Positions 11,288-24,005 of a stretch of DNA of 64,000 nucleotides are shown here, in pieces. The notes under the pieces are model-generated. The model saw only the letters and a program-made list of their open reading frames with translations, searched no databases and had not been told where the DNA came from. Made by a program: the position numbers and the translations under genes. The stretch's first letter is position 1, and every line of letters starts with the position of its first letter. The stretch comes from Isochrysis galbana (Eukaryota > Haptophyta > Isochrysidales > Isochrysidaceae), in assembly GCA_018136815.1 (NCBI GenBank), contig CM030937.1, positions 1,600,253 to 1,664,252 on the forward strand. The letters run 5' to 3'.

Positions 11288-11784
11288 TACCGCGACCCCG
11301 GGTCGAAAGAGCTTCTACGAGAAAAGCTCGACTCGAATCGCGAGAAGAAAGGCAAGTTGATTTTGGGCTGAGGCGTCGCCCCCCCCCCCCCCCCTTCTGC
11401 TCCCCCCCCCCTCGGTCCCGGTCCCTCCCAGCGTTGGAGTGCAGCGCGAGCGATGGCGCGACGAGGGGGCGCTGTCGCTGTGGCGTTAGAGGAGTGTTGC
11501 GGTCGGGGGGAGAGCCGCCCTTTAGCCTTCCCAAAGAGAGGCCCTCTCTCTTTACTTTCCCGCCTTCGCGTGTTTTGACTTCTCCCTTCGGGTTGCATCC
11601 TCTCCGTCCGATCGGGATCCTCCGATCCCGATCTCCCTCTCTCTCCCCCGTGTGTTAGGATAGGGGTGATCGCTCTCGATCCCCCTCCCTTGTTTTCTCA
11701 TGTGTGCGCCCCCTTTCTTTCCTTGCGCGCGCCCCGTGTGTTTCCCGCGCTTTCTCTTGTCCCAGAGTTCCGAGAGTCGCGCCC
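11288..11784. other. GC- and CT-rich leader-like region
   Basis: Contains poly-C runs near 11380-11412 and CT-rich sequence up to the ATG at 11785. It could be the leader of the Pro-rich frame that follows. No other feature is visible. Confidence 0.5.
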
Positions 11785-12500
11785 ATGGCCGCACTCCCTG
11801 GGGCTCTGGGCGAGCTCTCTCGACCACCGTCGCCCCAGGCTCGTGTGAGCGGTGTCCCTGCCGGTGCCATGCCTCCCTCCAGCCCCAGTGCTCCCCGTGC
11901 TCAGCCCTCCGTGAGCACGGTCGCCCCTGGAGAGCCCCATTCCTTGTCTCAAGAATCTTTAGAGTCCCAATCCACATCCACAGCCACAGCCACTCCACTC
12001 CGCCAGTCACATATGGTAGCGGAGGCGTGCCCGCCTCACTGCCCGCCCCAGCCACTGCCTCACCTCCTGTCCTTGCCTCGCCCGCGGCTCCGCCATCTCA
12101 CCAGCCGCCATCGCCCCACTCCGCACTTCCACCCCTGACCCACCAGTTTCACATTGCCAATCCATGGAACTCACCCACCCCATGGCACTCGCCACCGCCC
12201 CACCCTCACTCACCGGCCACCACACCCTACCCAGCCCAGCCATACAGTACCTACCAGCCCCCCCAACCCCCAGCCGGCCTGCCCGCCAACCACGGTGCCG
12301 CCGCGTTCACACAGCTGATCCAACAATTCCAGGACATGCTCGCACAATTCCAACACCCCCATCCTGCCCCCCCTTCCGCACCCTTCCTGCCATCTCCAGC
12401 CTTCTCACCGGTCACCGGTCATCTCCACCCCCTTGCCGAGCCAGCCTCCCTCAGCCCCAGGGCGAATTTGGCGGTGCAGAGGGCGGTGATGGGTCCATAG
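11785..12500 (+). pseudogene. Pro/Ser-rich protein, apparently frameshifted
   Basis: An ATG at 11785 opens a Pro/Ser-rich frame that stays plausible to about 12010, after which the protein-like reading moves to another frame (ending TAG at 12498-12500) with a Gln-rich helix (FTQLIQQFQDML) near the end. A one- or two-base indel near 12010 would join them. The composition resembles retroelement gag-type N-termini or other low-complexity proteins, but I do not recognise a family. Either a decayed mobile-element gene or a gene with an unseen intron fits. Confidence 0.3.
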
Positions 12501-13388
12501 AAACAGATTGAATCAATCTCTAGTGGGTGATTTCTAGCGAGAGACCACACACAACTCAGTAGGGGTTCAAGGGTACGAGGGGTCACGGCATGGCTTCGAT
12601 CGCAGAGCGCTGCGACGGTTGCTGGGTGCGTACGAAGACACGCCACACCACTTTCTAACATAAACAAGGGCAACACGTAATAAACACGGGAGCGAAAGCC
12701 ACGGTGGGTGAACAGAGAGAGCAAAGAAGGAACCAATTGGCCAGAAGAGAACTCGTCGTCTCGTCGTCCTAGAGAAGGATTGCACACAGAAAAGGCGCGA
12801 AAGGGATTCATCCATGCTTAGTGAAGATCCTACAAGATTCATCGGCGAATAGCGTCTCAACGCGAGCACAGCGGCGTGCACTTTACCTATAGCTTTTCGT
12901 AGCTTAGCCATGGAGTAGCTGGTAGACTTAAAAAGTCTAGAAGCTTACAGAGGTGTTAGACTTACAGAGTCTAGATGCTTGAGGTTGTTAAGGGTGTACT
13001 TTAGCAAGCAATATGCTCGCTACTTCCTTGGTCTTCATCGACACGTGCTTACTACTCCCTTGATCTCCATGCCTGGGTGATCAGTCCACAGCTAGAGCAT
13101 ATTCATATTCCGAGTAGAAAGAAGCCTGTAGAAGCTGCTTGGCCACGTGGATATAATGGTAGACCAACATTGAATGAAGTGTAGTGATTGATAGAAGCGT
13201 GGAGACGTCGTAGACGTATAGATAGACATGAGAACGAAGATTGATGATTTACCATCGCGGTTATATTATAACGGTAGAGCGGAAAATAGCGGAATAGCCT
13301 GCAGAGGCTCGCGAATGCGACACCCCCCGACTAAGATCGAAACATCCCCTGATGTTGAGCGGTCGGACGGACGGTACGTTCGATTACC
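12501..13388. other. Intergenic, AT-richer, repeat remnants
   Basis: A near-tandem motif TAGACTTA...AGTCTAGA occurs at about 12926-12945 and 12957-12976. The sequence is less GC-rich than its surroundings, like an old mobile element, but no LTR pair or coding domain can be shown. Confidence 0.4.
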
Positions 13389-13748
13389 TTACTTACCATC
13401 AAGAGAAGTGGGGCGTTGCGCGTTGCGGCTCCTCACATTTGTGTGCCGCATGGCGACAAAGCGACAGCGGTGACGGTGGCGGAGAGCAAGCGTCCAATCG
13501 GCGGATACACTTAGTTGCCCCTGCTCTAGTGCTAGGTTTAGCATCCTTAGGAAGTCATGCTTCACTAGGTCTGTGAAGCTTTTATAAAACTCCGCCGGTA
13601 GCGCGTCCGGTCCCGCGCTTTTGCCGCTCCCTATTTGGGTGATGGCGTCTGTTAGTTCCTCCAGCGTTATCTTCCCTTCTATGGCGCTGCTGTCGTGTTC
13701 GCTCATTGGCCCGCCTATCTCTCCTGCTAGCTGCCCACCCCCCACCAC
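13389..13748 (-). mobile_element. LINE (non-LTR retrotransposon) reverse transcriptase fragment
   Basis: The minus-strand frame contains the conserved start of a LINE reverse transcriptase domain: a helix, then GKSAGPDALPAEFYK, then a helix ending in NLALEQGQLS. In intact elements this is followed by several hundred residues of RT core; here similarity stops after about 60 residues and the frame closes at 13389. It is therefore a truncated relic. It is not visibly joined to the other LINE fragment near 61 kb. Confidence 0.8.
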
Positions 13749-15057
13749 CTTGGACTCTTGGCCTCTTCACATGCACCTGCCAACTCGTGCTTTCTGTTTA
13801 TTTGCGCTGCCCTCCCCTTTGCGCACGCGCCACGCGCTGCACGCTGAACACCCCCCAGTATGTATAAGTATAATAATAGCGATACTAGAAGTTATAATAG
13901 GGGTGTAAGCTGATATTAGTACTGATGTAAGTACTGATGTAAGTGTAAGCTCAAAACCACCGTAAGCTTACGGACTGACAGCCCAACTAGGAATTTTTTC
14001 CGGCTTGGCCGGGGAAACACAGGAAACTGCGGAGGAGGGGGAAACTGCGGAGGGGGGGGGAAACCAAAAACATTGGAGGCGGCGACTAAGTAGGTAGGCA
14101 GGCAGCTCAGCCTTCAGAGTGTTGGCATCCATGCCCCCCTCATCATCAGGCATGCCAAGGGGGGTGAGGCCAGCTAAGGCATCCACGGAAGCCGGCGGCC
14201 CGCGGCCGCGCGTGCGGTGAGAATATCTTTTAAATGATTTTGATTTTCCATTTTCCTTTTCCTTCCCCTTCCACAAAGCCTTATGACACATGAAAATGTG
14301 AAAATGTGACAAATGAGGATGAGGAGCCATTTTCACATTTTCACAACAAAGGAGCGCCTCCGCCTGGGGGGGGGGGTTGAGAACTGACACTTGCGCTTCC
14401 GGATAATAATGGGTCGCGGCGTCGATCGATGGTTTCGCGCAGCATCCCCTCCCATCGGCACCGATGTACGGATGCTTGCCGATGCTGACTAAGTTAGACG
14501 AGGTGCCAGCTCAAGCTCGACTCGACACAGCGCCTTGGTCAAAGTCGGCTCCGGGGCCCGAAAGAAAGCTCTGGACCCCTTGAGATCGCAGCCTCCTCGG
14601 GACAACCCCCCCCGAGGGACAGACGGAACTGACGGGGGGAAAGGAAGAGATGACGAAGTCTTCCCCTTGGACCTATTTGGAAGAATGAGCGGGCAAGAAG
14701 GGTGAGAGGACGACAGAGAGGAGAGCAGGCGAGGAGAGAGAGGGAGCAGACGATAGAGCAGTACTTAGGGATAAGGAGTGGTAGTGAGAGGAGGAGGATT
14801 CACGAGAGGGCGAGGAGAGGGGATGGATGCTGGGGGGGGGGATGTTGAGAGGAAGAGTGAGGAGAGAAGGGAAGAGGCAGACAAAAGGGGAGTCACGCAA
14901 CGCCACGTTTGGTCGGTCGGTCGGATTCCTTCTCTCTTCTCTCTCTTTCTTTTTCTCTCTCTCTCTCTGCTACCTGTCTTTTCTCTCTCGAATCAGTAGA
15001 GTACCGTACCATCTCTCTCTCCCTTTCATCTCTCTCCGCTCTCTCTTCTTTTGTGCT
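13749..15057. other. Intergenic, repeats and CT/GA-rich sequence
   Basis: Contains a member of the GCGGTGAGAATAT repeat family (14208-14227), inverted AAAATGTGAAAATGTG / ATTTTCACATTTTCAC copies at about 14291-14346, and GA- then CT-rich tracts from 14700 up to the gap. A 140-residue minus frame (13968-14390) has no recognisable domain. Confidence 0.5.
14208..14227 (+). repeat. GTGCGGTGAGAATAT repeat family, copy 1
   Basis: Short conserved block also found at 16852-16874, 17565-17590 and 24505-24530, each time followed by A/T-rich sequence, consistent with the end of one transposable-element family. Confidence 0.6.
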
Positions 15058-15157
15058 NNNNNNNNNNNNNNNNNNNNNNNNNNNNNNNNNNNNNNNNNNN
15101 NNNNNNNNNNNNNNNNNNNNNNNNNNNNNNNNNNNNNNNNNNNNNNNNNNNNNNNNN
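15058..15157. other. Assembly gap (100 N)
   Basis: Exactly 100 N, a placeholder of unknown true length; it follows a CT-rich tract that probably stopped the assembly. Confidence 1.
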
Positions 15158-16851
15158 CCGCAGACGTGAGATTCCTTGCGTTGCCCAACTTGTTCGATCT
15201 TGCGCATCTTGAATCGGCGATTTCCGTGGAGAGAGGGTCGATAGAGAGCAGGGTAAAGCAAAAGCAGAAGGACTCCACGTTGCGTCACCGGAAGATAAGA
15301 TAATGCCACCGTAAGAGCTTGAGAAGAGCTTGAGAAGCTCTCCTCGCCACATTGCGCACCGGCTGGCCAGTCGTTGACAGCTTGACAATCCGGGAAACCG
15401 TGTTGCAAGCTCGTGCTGAAAGATCAGCAGCTGTGACACCCATAAGTACAACGCAGCCGCACGCCAGTGCGCACGCACAACAACGCGTGCTGTAAGGAAG
15501 ACCTGAAAAAGGTTCAACTTGAGGTGCTTCTATTTTTATTCCTACACCCAACGTGCTCTTCAGAGCGGAGGCAAGGGGGCTTGGCCCAAAAAAAGACCAT
15601 GCGGTTACAGTCCCTACGACGTACAACGTGCTCAACGCCGCGCGTCGCCGTCACTGGGGTCCGCATGGCTACACATAACAACAGGCGGAAACCCCAAAGC
15701 ACTCTTTTCTTTTTCGTCGACACCCTTTAACTAAACTCCGAGAAGTCCGCCCGGAGACCTGTAACCAGAGAAAGCACGTTGTCCAAATGCCAAATGAGAG
15801 CAAACGTGAACCACTGCTAGCCACGACCGGCTAGGTCCGGATCGGCCGGCCGCCTTGCGACACAGAAGGAAGTCGTAGGGGCGGGCCGCAAGCGCAGTCC
15901 ATACCCTTCCAACAGATGAAGGTACCTACCTACCTGGCTTCGCTTATGACAGGTCCTTGAAACAAGGAGCGAGGACAAACTTTGGTACATTGGCGTTCCG
16001 CAACATCTTCAATTTTTCCCCCGATCTCGTTTTGTGGGGCTCCATCATGGTGTCCGTTGAAAGGACCGATGCGCCCATGGCCCAATTCGTGCGACAAATA
16101 TTATTTCATACTACTATAGTAAGGCCGCAACTAAGTTTATACTAGGTTCGCCCATGGGGGGGCACGAGCCCCCCTCTCTCTCCACTCCTCCCCTGCCCTG
16201 GGGGAGGAACCACCCATCCTCCTGGCATGCCCGATGGCTTGCCAGGAGGAGACTGCCCTGCTGACCCACTCTCTTCCCCACAGACTCGCCTAGTTCGCTC
16301 GTCCTGGCCCCTCGTGGCCAGTCCATCGCTCCAACCCCCCCTCCCCCCCTGGTCGACAGGCAGGCAGGTGCAGATTGGGGGCCCCAGAGGCTCAGGATCG
16401 CCAGCGAGGGAGAGGCAAGGGAGGCCAGGGCTTAGCCCCAGCCTCCTCTGCCCCTTGAGCTGCCGCCTCCAGGAGCCTCCAGGGGTCGCCAGCAGGCAGC
16501 TGCAGGCCTGTCGCAGGCACGCCATCGCGCGTGCCGCAGGAGAGCGGAGAGGGAGCGCGGAGAAGGGGGCGGGCGGAGCGAGAGCTCCGCCCACCGAAAA
16601 ATAGGTAAGTCCCGCACCTGTTTACAGGAGAAGTCGGGACTGAGGACGCCGCCGGCCCGGTAGGCGTAGGAGGAGAAGGGGGGGCGGATCGCCGGGGGGG
16701 GGGCGCGGGCCACCGGACCATATCTAAGGCCTTTACCCCTATCCCCCTAGTAGTGCACGGGGGGAGTCGCCTGATGGCAAGGGGAGAAGGGCCGGGGGAG
16801 TGGGGGTGTAGAAAGTTTTGCTGCGTGAGTAGAAAGTAGAGGGTCCACAGC

Positions 16852-16874
16852 CGCGTGTGCGGTGAGACTATTAA
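16852..16874 (+). repeat. GTGCGGTGAGAATAT repeat family, copy 2
   Basis: Reads GTGTGCGGTGAGACTATTAAG followed by TTTATT-rich sequence; same block as at 14208, 17565 and 24505. Confidence 0.6.
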
Positions 16875-17261
16875 GATATTTATTTATTCATTTATTACTA
16901 TTGTAAGGCCGTGAGCATGCAATAGACAACCATCAACTATCTAGATATCTAGAGCTCTAGATGGTGCTGATGCTGATGGGCGTCTTGTTGAGGCTTTGGG
17001 GTGGCTAGGCTAGGTGTGGTTGTCCGGACTCGTCGTGGGCGCCGTGGCTCGCGGGCCACCTGGGTGGTGGTCGTGAACCCTTCGCGGCTTCAGCCATAGA
17101 CCGATCGTGCCGGCGCGACGTGGGGGGGGGGGGGGAGGTAGGTAGGAGAGGACGAGCGCGGCGCGCGCTCCATGCATGACCCTCTTGCCTATTGGTTTAA
17201 CGATAGTTGCAGCCGGGGAGGGGAGCGGCGTGAGCGACAGCTCCGCCCACTGCCAAAATCG

Positions 17262-17346
17262 GTGCTGGGAATGAGAACCGCCGCCGGCTCGTTACGTCTT
17301 CACAAGATAAATAAGACTGTGCTGAGAATGAGAACCGCCGCCGGCT
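17262..17346 (+). repeat. Tandem duplication, 54-bp period
   Basis: A block ending GAGAACCGCCGCCGGCTCGT occurs twice, 54 bp apart, with one substitution in the shared part. Confidence 0.8.
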
Positions 17347-17445
17347 CGTTAACGCATGACGAGGCGAAAGGGGAGGTGCTTGAGCGAGATCACCGGGGGA
17401 TTGCGCGGGCCACGCACTAGAGCTCAGCTATCTCAGCCCTTTACC

Positions 17446-17555
17446 CAATCCCCCTAGTAGGTAGTAGTGCAGAGGGAGCGTGAGAGCAGTGAGTCGCCCG
17501 CGCAATCCCCCTAGTAGGTAGTAGTGCAGAGGGTGCGTGAGAGCAGTGAGTCCAA
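17446..17555 (+). repeat. Tandem duplication, 57-bp period
   Basis: The block CAATCCCCCTAGTAGGTAG and its continuation to GTGAGAGCAGTGAGTC is repeated once with a 57-bp offset and one substitution. Confidence 0.85.
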
Positions 17556-17564
17556 GGCCCAAGG

Positions 17565-17590
17565 CCGCATGCGCGGTGAGAATATTAAGG
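17565..17590 (+). repeat. GTGCGGTGAGAATAT repeat family, copy 3
   Basis: Reads GCGCGGTGAGAATATTAAGG, directly downstream of the 57-bp tandem duplication. Confidence 0.6.
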
Positions 17591-18352
17591 CTAAGGCAAG
17601 GCCATTGATCACTACAAGTATTTCTCGGGAAGGTGCTCGAGCCTTAGGCTGCTGTGGCACTACTGCTCGATATGGGTGTTGGGCGCTCATGGATTAGTAT
17701 TGTATAAAGAAGTGCAGGATAAGGATACTGCCATAATACACAACCGAGAACGCGAAAAGATGAAAAGATTATGCGCTATGTCACACTCACAATAGTGGAG
17801 TAGTACGCATACATATTTGCGCAACGTCAACAACGCATTAGCACAAAACACAAAACACGCATGTACAGGCAAGTAGGTACGCGCTGTCACACGCCCCATA
17901 GAAGCAGCATACGGAAGAAGCATAGTGTCGAGGGCAGGAGCAAAGAGACGGCATGATGAGCGACGACCACGGCTTGCAGGTGTTCCTCATGCGCAAGAAT
18001 TTGGCCCCCTTCCCATCGTCGCTGTGGTTGCGCCCAATCCAAGTTGCATCACTCATCACTTGGCAGGTCATGGCCTCGCTGCGCCGTAATATCACGAAAG
18101 AATTTCCAGTTTGCGAAACGTCACCTGTACATCATAGCAAGAACACAGTTAGATCACCGTACACGAGTCTCGTTACGACCGCATGGTTGCTTCTTGATCC
18201 CTTGCATTGTGGAAGTCAATCTCACACAGGGGAGGAGGCCCTTTGACGTGAACGAGACTTTAGTACGTGCGAGGATGGGTGAACCGACTGCCGTGCTCTC
18301 GTTGGGTTGAAGCTGTGCCGTGGAAAAGCGTGGAGGCGAACAAACTGCATAG

Positions 18353-21300
18353 CTAATCTTCTTGGTATTCGGGGTCTGCATCATCACTCTCATCCTCGCC
18401 ATCACTAGTTGCACCCTTGGACTTGCGCTTGCGACTGCCCAATCCTCCCTTCTTGCACGCCTTCGCAGATCCGCCACCAGTTGATGGACGGCCGCGCTTC
18501 CTTGTACCGCCGGTCGAATCCCGTCCCTTTGCCGGCTTTGGTTTTGGCGTTGAAACGGATGCCGCTAGCAGGTTGTAATCCAGCTCCGCCTCGTCCGCTT
18601 GAAGCAGGTCGCGTAGCCATAGCACGCGCGCGATGTGAACCTGCGCACCTTTCAGCTGCGCCATGGACGCGTTCGCCTTGTCTCCGTTGGCAGTCTTCTT
18701 GCCCTTCTTATCCTTGCCGATCTCGCGACTGAATCGAGGGGGTAGCTGAGCTAGAACACTCACATCGAGCACTGGTTTGTTCGCTACCCGTACGGCGAGT
18801 CGATTTGTGGCCAAGCTGCTCGTATCGCTCGGTTCGAAAGCTTGGCATTTCAAACCACTCAGCTGGTAGATCTGCTTGATGTATCGTTTTAGCAGCAGTA
18901 GCAAGCAAATCATGGCGGCGGAGTGGCTGCAACGTTCGAGCCACATACCTTGGCCCTCACGGGACTGCACATCGCCCACGGAGTCCGTCGCAACTGTGCG
19001 CTCGTTGATTCGGGCGCACGACGCAAATGGGTCGGCCTCGCTCACTTCACCCACCAGACGTTCAAGCGCTTGCAAAGCGCTATCGGCGTGCAAAGAAAGC
19101 TGCCGATTGATGTGGTACACAAGGGTAAGCGGGTCCTCCTCCTTCTCAAATGGGAGCCCCGCGAGCGATTGTGCAACCCATCCAGCACGCTCGACAACTT
19201 GGTCCAAAGAGCCGGGATTCGTAGCATCAAGCTGGTCCGGATGAAGCAAGCCGACAAGAGCCTTGAGATACCCCAGCCTCTCTTTGCGCGAGGGCAACAT
19301 GAGCTCAAACATGAAGCGTGGCGTAAAAGCAGTCGGTGCCTGCTCCCCGTTTGAATTTGACGCAATAGCGGATGCACCAAGGGCTTCCGCTCGAAGGGCC
19401 GATTGTAGCCGGTACGCCGCAACCATTCCTTGCATTGCAACACCAGGTGAGCAAACCATTTGATGATGGCGCTCGTAGAGTTTGCGAAGTACTTCCTGCG
19501 CCGTTTGAGAGCAGCCCTTGGAAGCGGTGTCGAGCTCCAGCGCCATGAGCTGGGGTATACACGCCATTGGATGCACGAGGCCTTGCTCGAGCATCGCCCT
19601 TATAAGGTTCAAGGCCTCGCGCCGCACAGCCGGGTAACGTGGGTCGACCATCGCTTCCAGTATAGCCGTTTGATGTTGCTGCAGCGTCCCACTCACAGCA
19701 GCACTCGCCTCGGTGGCTTGCTGTGCGGCCTCCTTGCGCATGTCCGTGGTGGGTGCTGCAGGCTGTTTGAGCAACTCAAGCATACTCGAAAGGGCTTGTT
19801 GTCTGAGCTGTGGAGGCGCATGGGAGCGCAAGACGACGCGCGTCATGCCGCGACAGGCAAGTAGCAAATCATGCCGTCGGACACAGAGATGGCCAATTGC
19901 CTTGAGAGCGTACAGTGCAACGGTAGGACAGGAATTCGGGGCTTCAGAATCTTCAGCGTCGTTACCGGAAGGAAGGAAGCCGTGAAGCTGGTCAAAGATC
20001 TCACGAGTGAAGTCTCCACTATAGGTGATGGGCTGGCCATCCTCATCGAAAGCTTCCACCCTCATGCCCGGGGCCTCGAAATCAAAGTAGCGACAAAGCA
20101 AACCAGCGCAAAGTATGGACCGGTGTAACTGATCGCGCAAGCGCTCCGCTTGCGTCGGATCCTTCGCGCGCGTCATCATTTGACAGAGGCGTGCGAGAGT
20201 TTCATGGAGCAACTGATGGTTGTGCGACTTCTCCACCGTGCAACAGAGGGCAGCGATGGCTTGTTGCAGTAACTGCTCGGGCACACGAAACACCAGTGCC
20301 CCAAGTAGCCGCTCCAACTTCTCGAGAAGACCTTTGCGCGGTTGGTCCAAGAGAGGCATCAATTTGGGAAGCATGTCACAAACATGGTGTAGTACTGACG
20401 AGTAATGATCATATTGTAGGTAGTTGGGAAGAAGCTCCACGTGTGGCACCAAAAGTGCGGGTTTGGCCGCACAAAAGAGTGACAGCGCCTGCAAAATGCT
20501 CCCCAGTCCCTGCGTATCAGCGGTGCCATTCTCGTGAAGTTGAAGCAACATCTGTGTATTTGCAGAGGTTGGAGACCGGGTTAAAGTTTGCAGAGGTTTA
20601 CGGCCGGCTCAACGCGCCAGGAGGCATTGGCGCCCGGCATTTGGCAAGAGGGAAGTAGCGACGATGGTCGGCAGCTCGGCATCTCGGCAGCCACCTAAAG
20701 TATTGAGCGTGAAGAGGGGGGGGGCAGGCTGTCTCACCTCCATCAGCTGTGCGACAAGCTGTGAGCTCACATGCAGCGTGGCCGCGTGCTCCTTCATCCC
20801 CTTGCCATCGGCCGGCTTGGTAAGCAGCTTGATCAAGAGCTGCCGTAGCCAATCACTCCACGATGGCGTCGCTCCGGCGACGACATTTGCCATATGAATG
20901 CAACGCAAGCTGGTTTCCTCCTCAGAGAGCATCTCGCCCCCTGACGGCGGCATGAACCATAACTCGTAAAACGCGCGGACGACGAGCTTTTGCACCTCGT
21001 CTTCATCGTTGACGCGGCCCATGAGCCGTCGACACGCGTCGATGGCCAAGCGCGACGAGGGATCCTTCATGCAGAGCTCGCGCAAAATGCGCACGACGCG
21101 CTTGCGCACCGAGATGCCAACATCGCCTAGCCGACGCACGATAGGCTCATAGTACAAGGGCACAAACTCGGGCCTCGATAGGATGTATTGGCCTATTAAG
21201 TCAAGCGTCGCCTCCCGAACGGCAATCGATGGCTCGCATAGGGCGAGGTGGACGGCCTGCTTCACGCCAGCCATCTCGAGAGTCGATGGGTCAGCGTTGA

Positions 21301-23751
21301 CGACACCTGAGATCGCCTTGATGGCCTTGGTGCGAGCCGAGGGCTGCGGCTCTTTGAGGACGAGAAGTACGTATGCGATCATGGTTTCGAGACGACCAAG
21401 CAAAGGAGAAGCCACAAGCAGCTTGCGAGTGGCGGAGAGGATCTTGTCGCGAGTAAGAAGAGGAAGCCTACGCCCCGCCCCTACGCTGCGTAAATCGGCT
21501 GGTCCGCCATGGCGCGCTGCGTGAGCTGTATACTGTTCTTCGTACAACCGGCACAGCACGTCTGCCTTGCGCTCGCGGGCGTCGAAATGCCATTGGGACA
21601 GCATGAGCCGATGCGCAGAAGAGGCGGCGGGGTTGGAAGAAGCGCCGTCGAGGTAGTTCAACAGCAATTGCTTCGTCACTTCTTCCTCCGTGCAAAGGGC
21701 GTCAACGGCCGACTCATTCACGGTTGACGTATCGGCCGAATCTTGGCCTGGATCAAAGACTGCACCGCTACTCTCACCGAGTGAGAGCAACCTCGTGAAG
21801 GCACGTCGTTGATCGGCGACCGCACGGGATAGCTGGCACGAGTCACAATACCACATCACAGCCATATCATCACTTGGTTGCATTCCGACACAGGCACCAT
21901 GGAACCATCGGTGGCATCTGTCACAGTCGAGCATGAAGGTACCATCATAACCAGCTCCGCATATGCATTGCCCATCCTCGCCAGCGTCGTCCGGCTGTGC
22001 ATCTATGTTGACATCCACTTTGTCCTCCGGGAACACAAGTGGATTGTCCGCATATAGACGGCGCTGCGCTGCAAGTGCCGCAAGAATTTGACCAAGCAAA
22101 TCCAAAGAGAGCAAGCGGCCGAAGATCTCGTCCTTATCACTCCGACCATTTTCAACCTTCTCATTGGGAGTGCGCGGCGCCTTCTTCTTCTCGATCCGAC
22201 GGCACAGGATGGTGCTGAGCAGCGTGACAAGATGCGTGGAAGCAGGCCACTCCGGCCTCCCGAGCACGAGAAGCATGTCACGGACGAACTCTTCGAGAAG
22301 GAATTTGGCGTCAGCATCATCCGGTCGATCGAAGCATCTTGAGGTAAGTGTACGCAAGAGATGACTTGCGCACTCCGTCACTGCGCCACGGAAAGGATGG
22401 ACTGGGCCGCCAGCCGAGCCACGCGCTGGCGAGCCCGCAACTTTGGAGCTCAGCTGAAGTGCCGATCTCCATTCAGGCAGCGGAAGCGCGGCGACGTTTT
22501 GTGTCATAAGCAGAGCGAGTGCAGAGAAGGCCTGGATGCGAGTGCCATCCATAAGGGCGAAGGTGCGCGAGCCATCGCGAGTCGGCACTTCTGCAATCTG
22601 GAGGCGTACATCGAGCATCTCCCTTAGGAGAGATATTCGGTGGACATCGTACTCAACGAAAATGGCAATCAAGACATCAATAGCTGCTGTTTGCAGAGGC
22701 TGGGTGGGTGCACCGAAAGCAGTATTCATTGCAAGATGGGCCAGCTGTAGCACTAGGGAGTCACTGAGACAACGTGCGCTGACAAGGGCAGGTAGCCGAT
22801 CGAGTAAAAGAGCAAGCTTGCTGGCCCGCGAGAGCTCCAGCTCATCAAGCGTGCGTTTGCCACTAGATGTGGACGCAGAGGAGCGACGCGATGTTGCTGG
22901 AGTTTTGGGGCCCTCGTCCGCCACACCTCTTTGATTAAGGTCTGCGAGCTGTTGTTTGCACAAGGAGAGAGTGTCCTCAACCATCTCCTCGACAAATATT
23001 TGGTGCGGCATCCCCGGCACGATAACAATATCAAGGTACAGAAGAGCGGCAGCAAGCATTGACTCGGTGGCTTGCCAGCTTAGCTCCCGCTTCTCAGTGC
23101 CCGTCATGTTTGACAACGCGCCGTCAATCTACGAGTGGGTGCACGCGCCCTCATTCCCCCAGAATAGAAATGTTTTGGGGGGCTCCACGCGTCGCGCACT
23201 GCTCTTTCATAGCCCGCGTGCCGCGTGGGTGCAGACGCGCAGCTCATGCAGATGCTAGTAGGTGCACGCCTGGCGACCCGCCAGCAGCCCGACGCACCGT
23301 ACGTGTCATTTTCAGAAGCGGCTCGAGGGACCGCACTAGCGTCTGTAGCTTGGTGAGTGGCAGTGCCATTAAAACTGCTGTGTCGAGCGTGCGGAGCTCC
23401 ATTGAGAGCGCATGGATCTGTGCACAGATGGCCGGAGGGAGAGAGGTTAGGTGGCAGCAAAGCAGTTGCAGCGCCCATTAGTCAGCTCAACGCCTATGCT
23501 GCCTGGTGTAGTCTCTTCCCCGACTGGGGAATACGTGGGAAGGAGAGTGGAAGCATATCTCATGATGGCTTGGGGGGCACAGCCCGGTGGGAGGCAGGTG
23601 TAGAAAGGAAAGGGAGGCGGTGCTGGTGGGGCGAGCGGCGGCGGGAAGTGAGGCGCGCCTGGCCAATCGTGAGGCGGTCGTTGTGCTCTAGCTGCTCCAG
23701 CATCCTGACGCACGTCTCGCTCGCCCTGCCCTCGGCGGCAGCCGGCTCCAT
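18353..23751 (-). CDS. SCC2: Sister chromatid cohesion protein 2 (SCC2/NIPBL), cohesin loader
   Basis: The family loads cohesin onto chromatin with SCC4 in the nucleus. Proposed exons: 23751-23659 (tentative, would need a GC donor), 23417-23298, 23128-20738 and 20551-18353; the last three are in phase, with a CTAAC branch-like site before exon two. The total is about 1600 residues. Exon three holds the family's hydrophobic helix and a CICG...CDRCHRWFH...WYCDSC PHD finger near residues 455-505, then HEAT-like repeats and the conserved GVVNADPSTLE-type region. Exon four has the C-terminal HEAT region and ends in a basic tail with RKRGRPS (AT-hook-like) and an acidic stretch. A PHD finger within SCC2 is known in plants. 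The large frame at 23116 opens with TTG, so the first ATG there (23107) is probably not the true start. Identity is firm; the 5' exons are not. Confidence 0.85.
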
Positions 23752-23920
23752 CCTCTCCCTCTCTCTACCCCTTCTCTCTCTCGATGGGGGGAAGGGGGAG
23801 CGGAGGGAGGGAAAACCCAAAAAGAGAAAGAGGGGGGGGGGGGGGGGGGGGGGGGAGTACGGGAAGGACGAGGAAAGAGTATTTATAGTACTACCTCAGG
23901 CAAGAGCAAGAGGGAATTGC

Positions 23921-24005
23921 GGATAAATAAATGGATGTACCTATGTACCCAGCTTTCTATCTATCTAGGACTGCTACTAGAAACTAGGACACTAGGACGG
24001 GCTTC
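23921..24005. repeat. CTAGGAC palindromic dispersed repeat, copy 1
   Basis: Shares GGATAAA, GTACCCAGCTTTCTA and CTAGAAACTAGGAC blocks in the same order with 54640-54691. Confidence 0.65.

Larger units (their letters stand above)
15158..18352. other. Gene-poor repeat region
   Basis: No reading frame here resembles a known protein. The interval has G/C-run segments (16140-16720, 17120-17140), palindromic TCTAGATATCTAGAGCTCTAGA near 16942, two local tandem duplications (17262-17346 and 17446-17555) and two members of the GCGGTGAGA repeat family. Segments 16560-16880 and 17200-17600 share several blocks (GCGAGAGCTCCGCCCAC-like, then CCCCCTAGTAG, then GTGCGGTGAGA), so they look like two diverged copies of one element. 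Confidence 0.6.

Noticed and set aside
12926..12976. Possible LTR boundary (TGTTAGACTTACAGAG)
   Set aside because: No second LTR copy, primer-binding site or coding domain found nearby.
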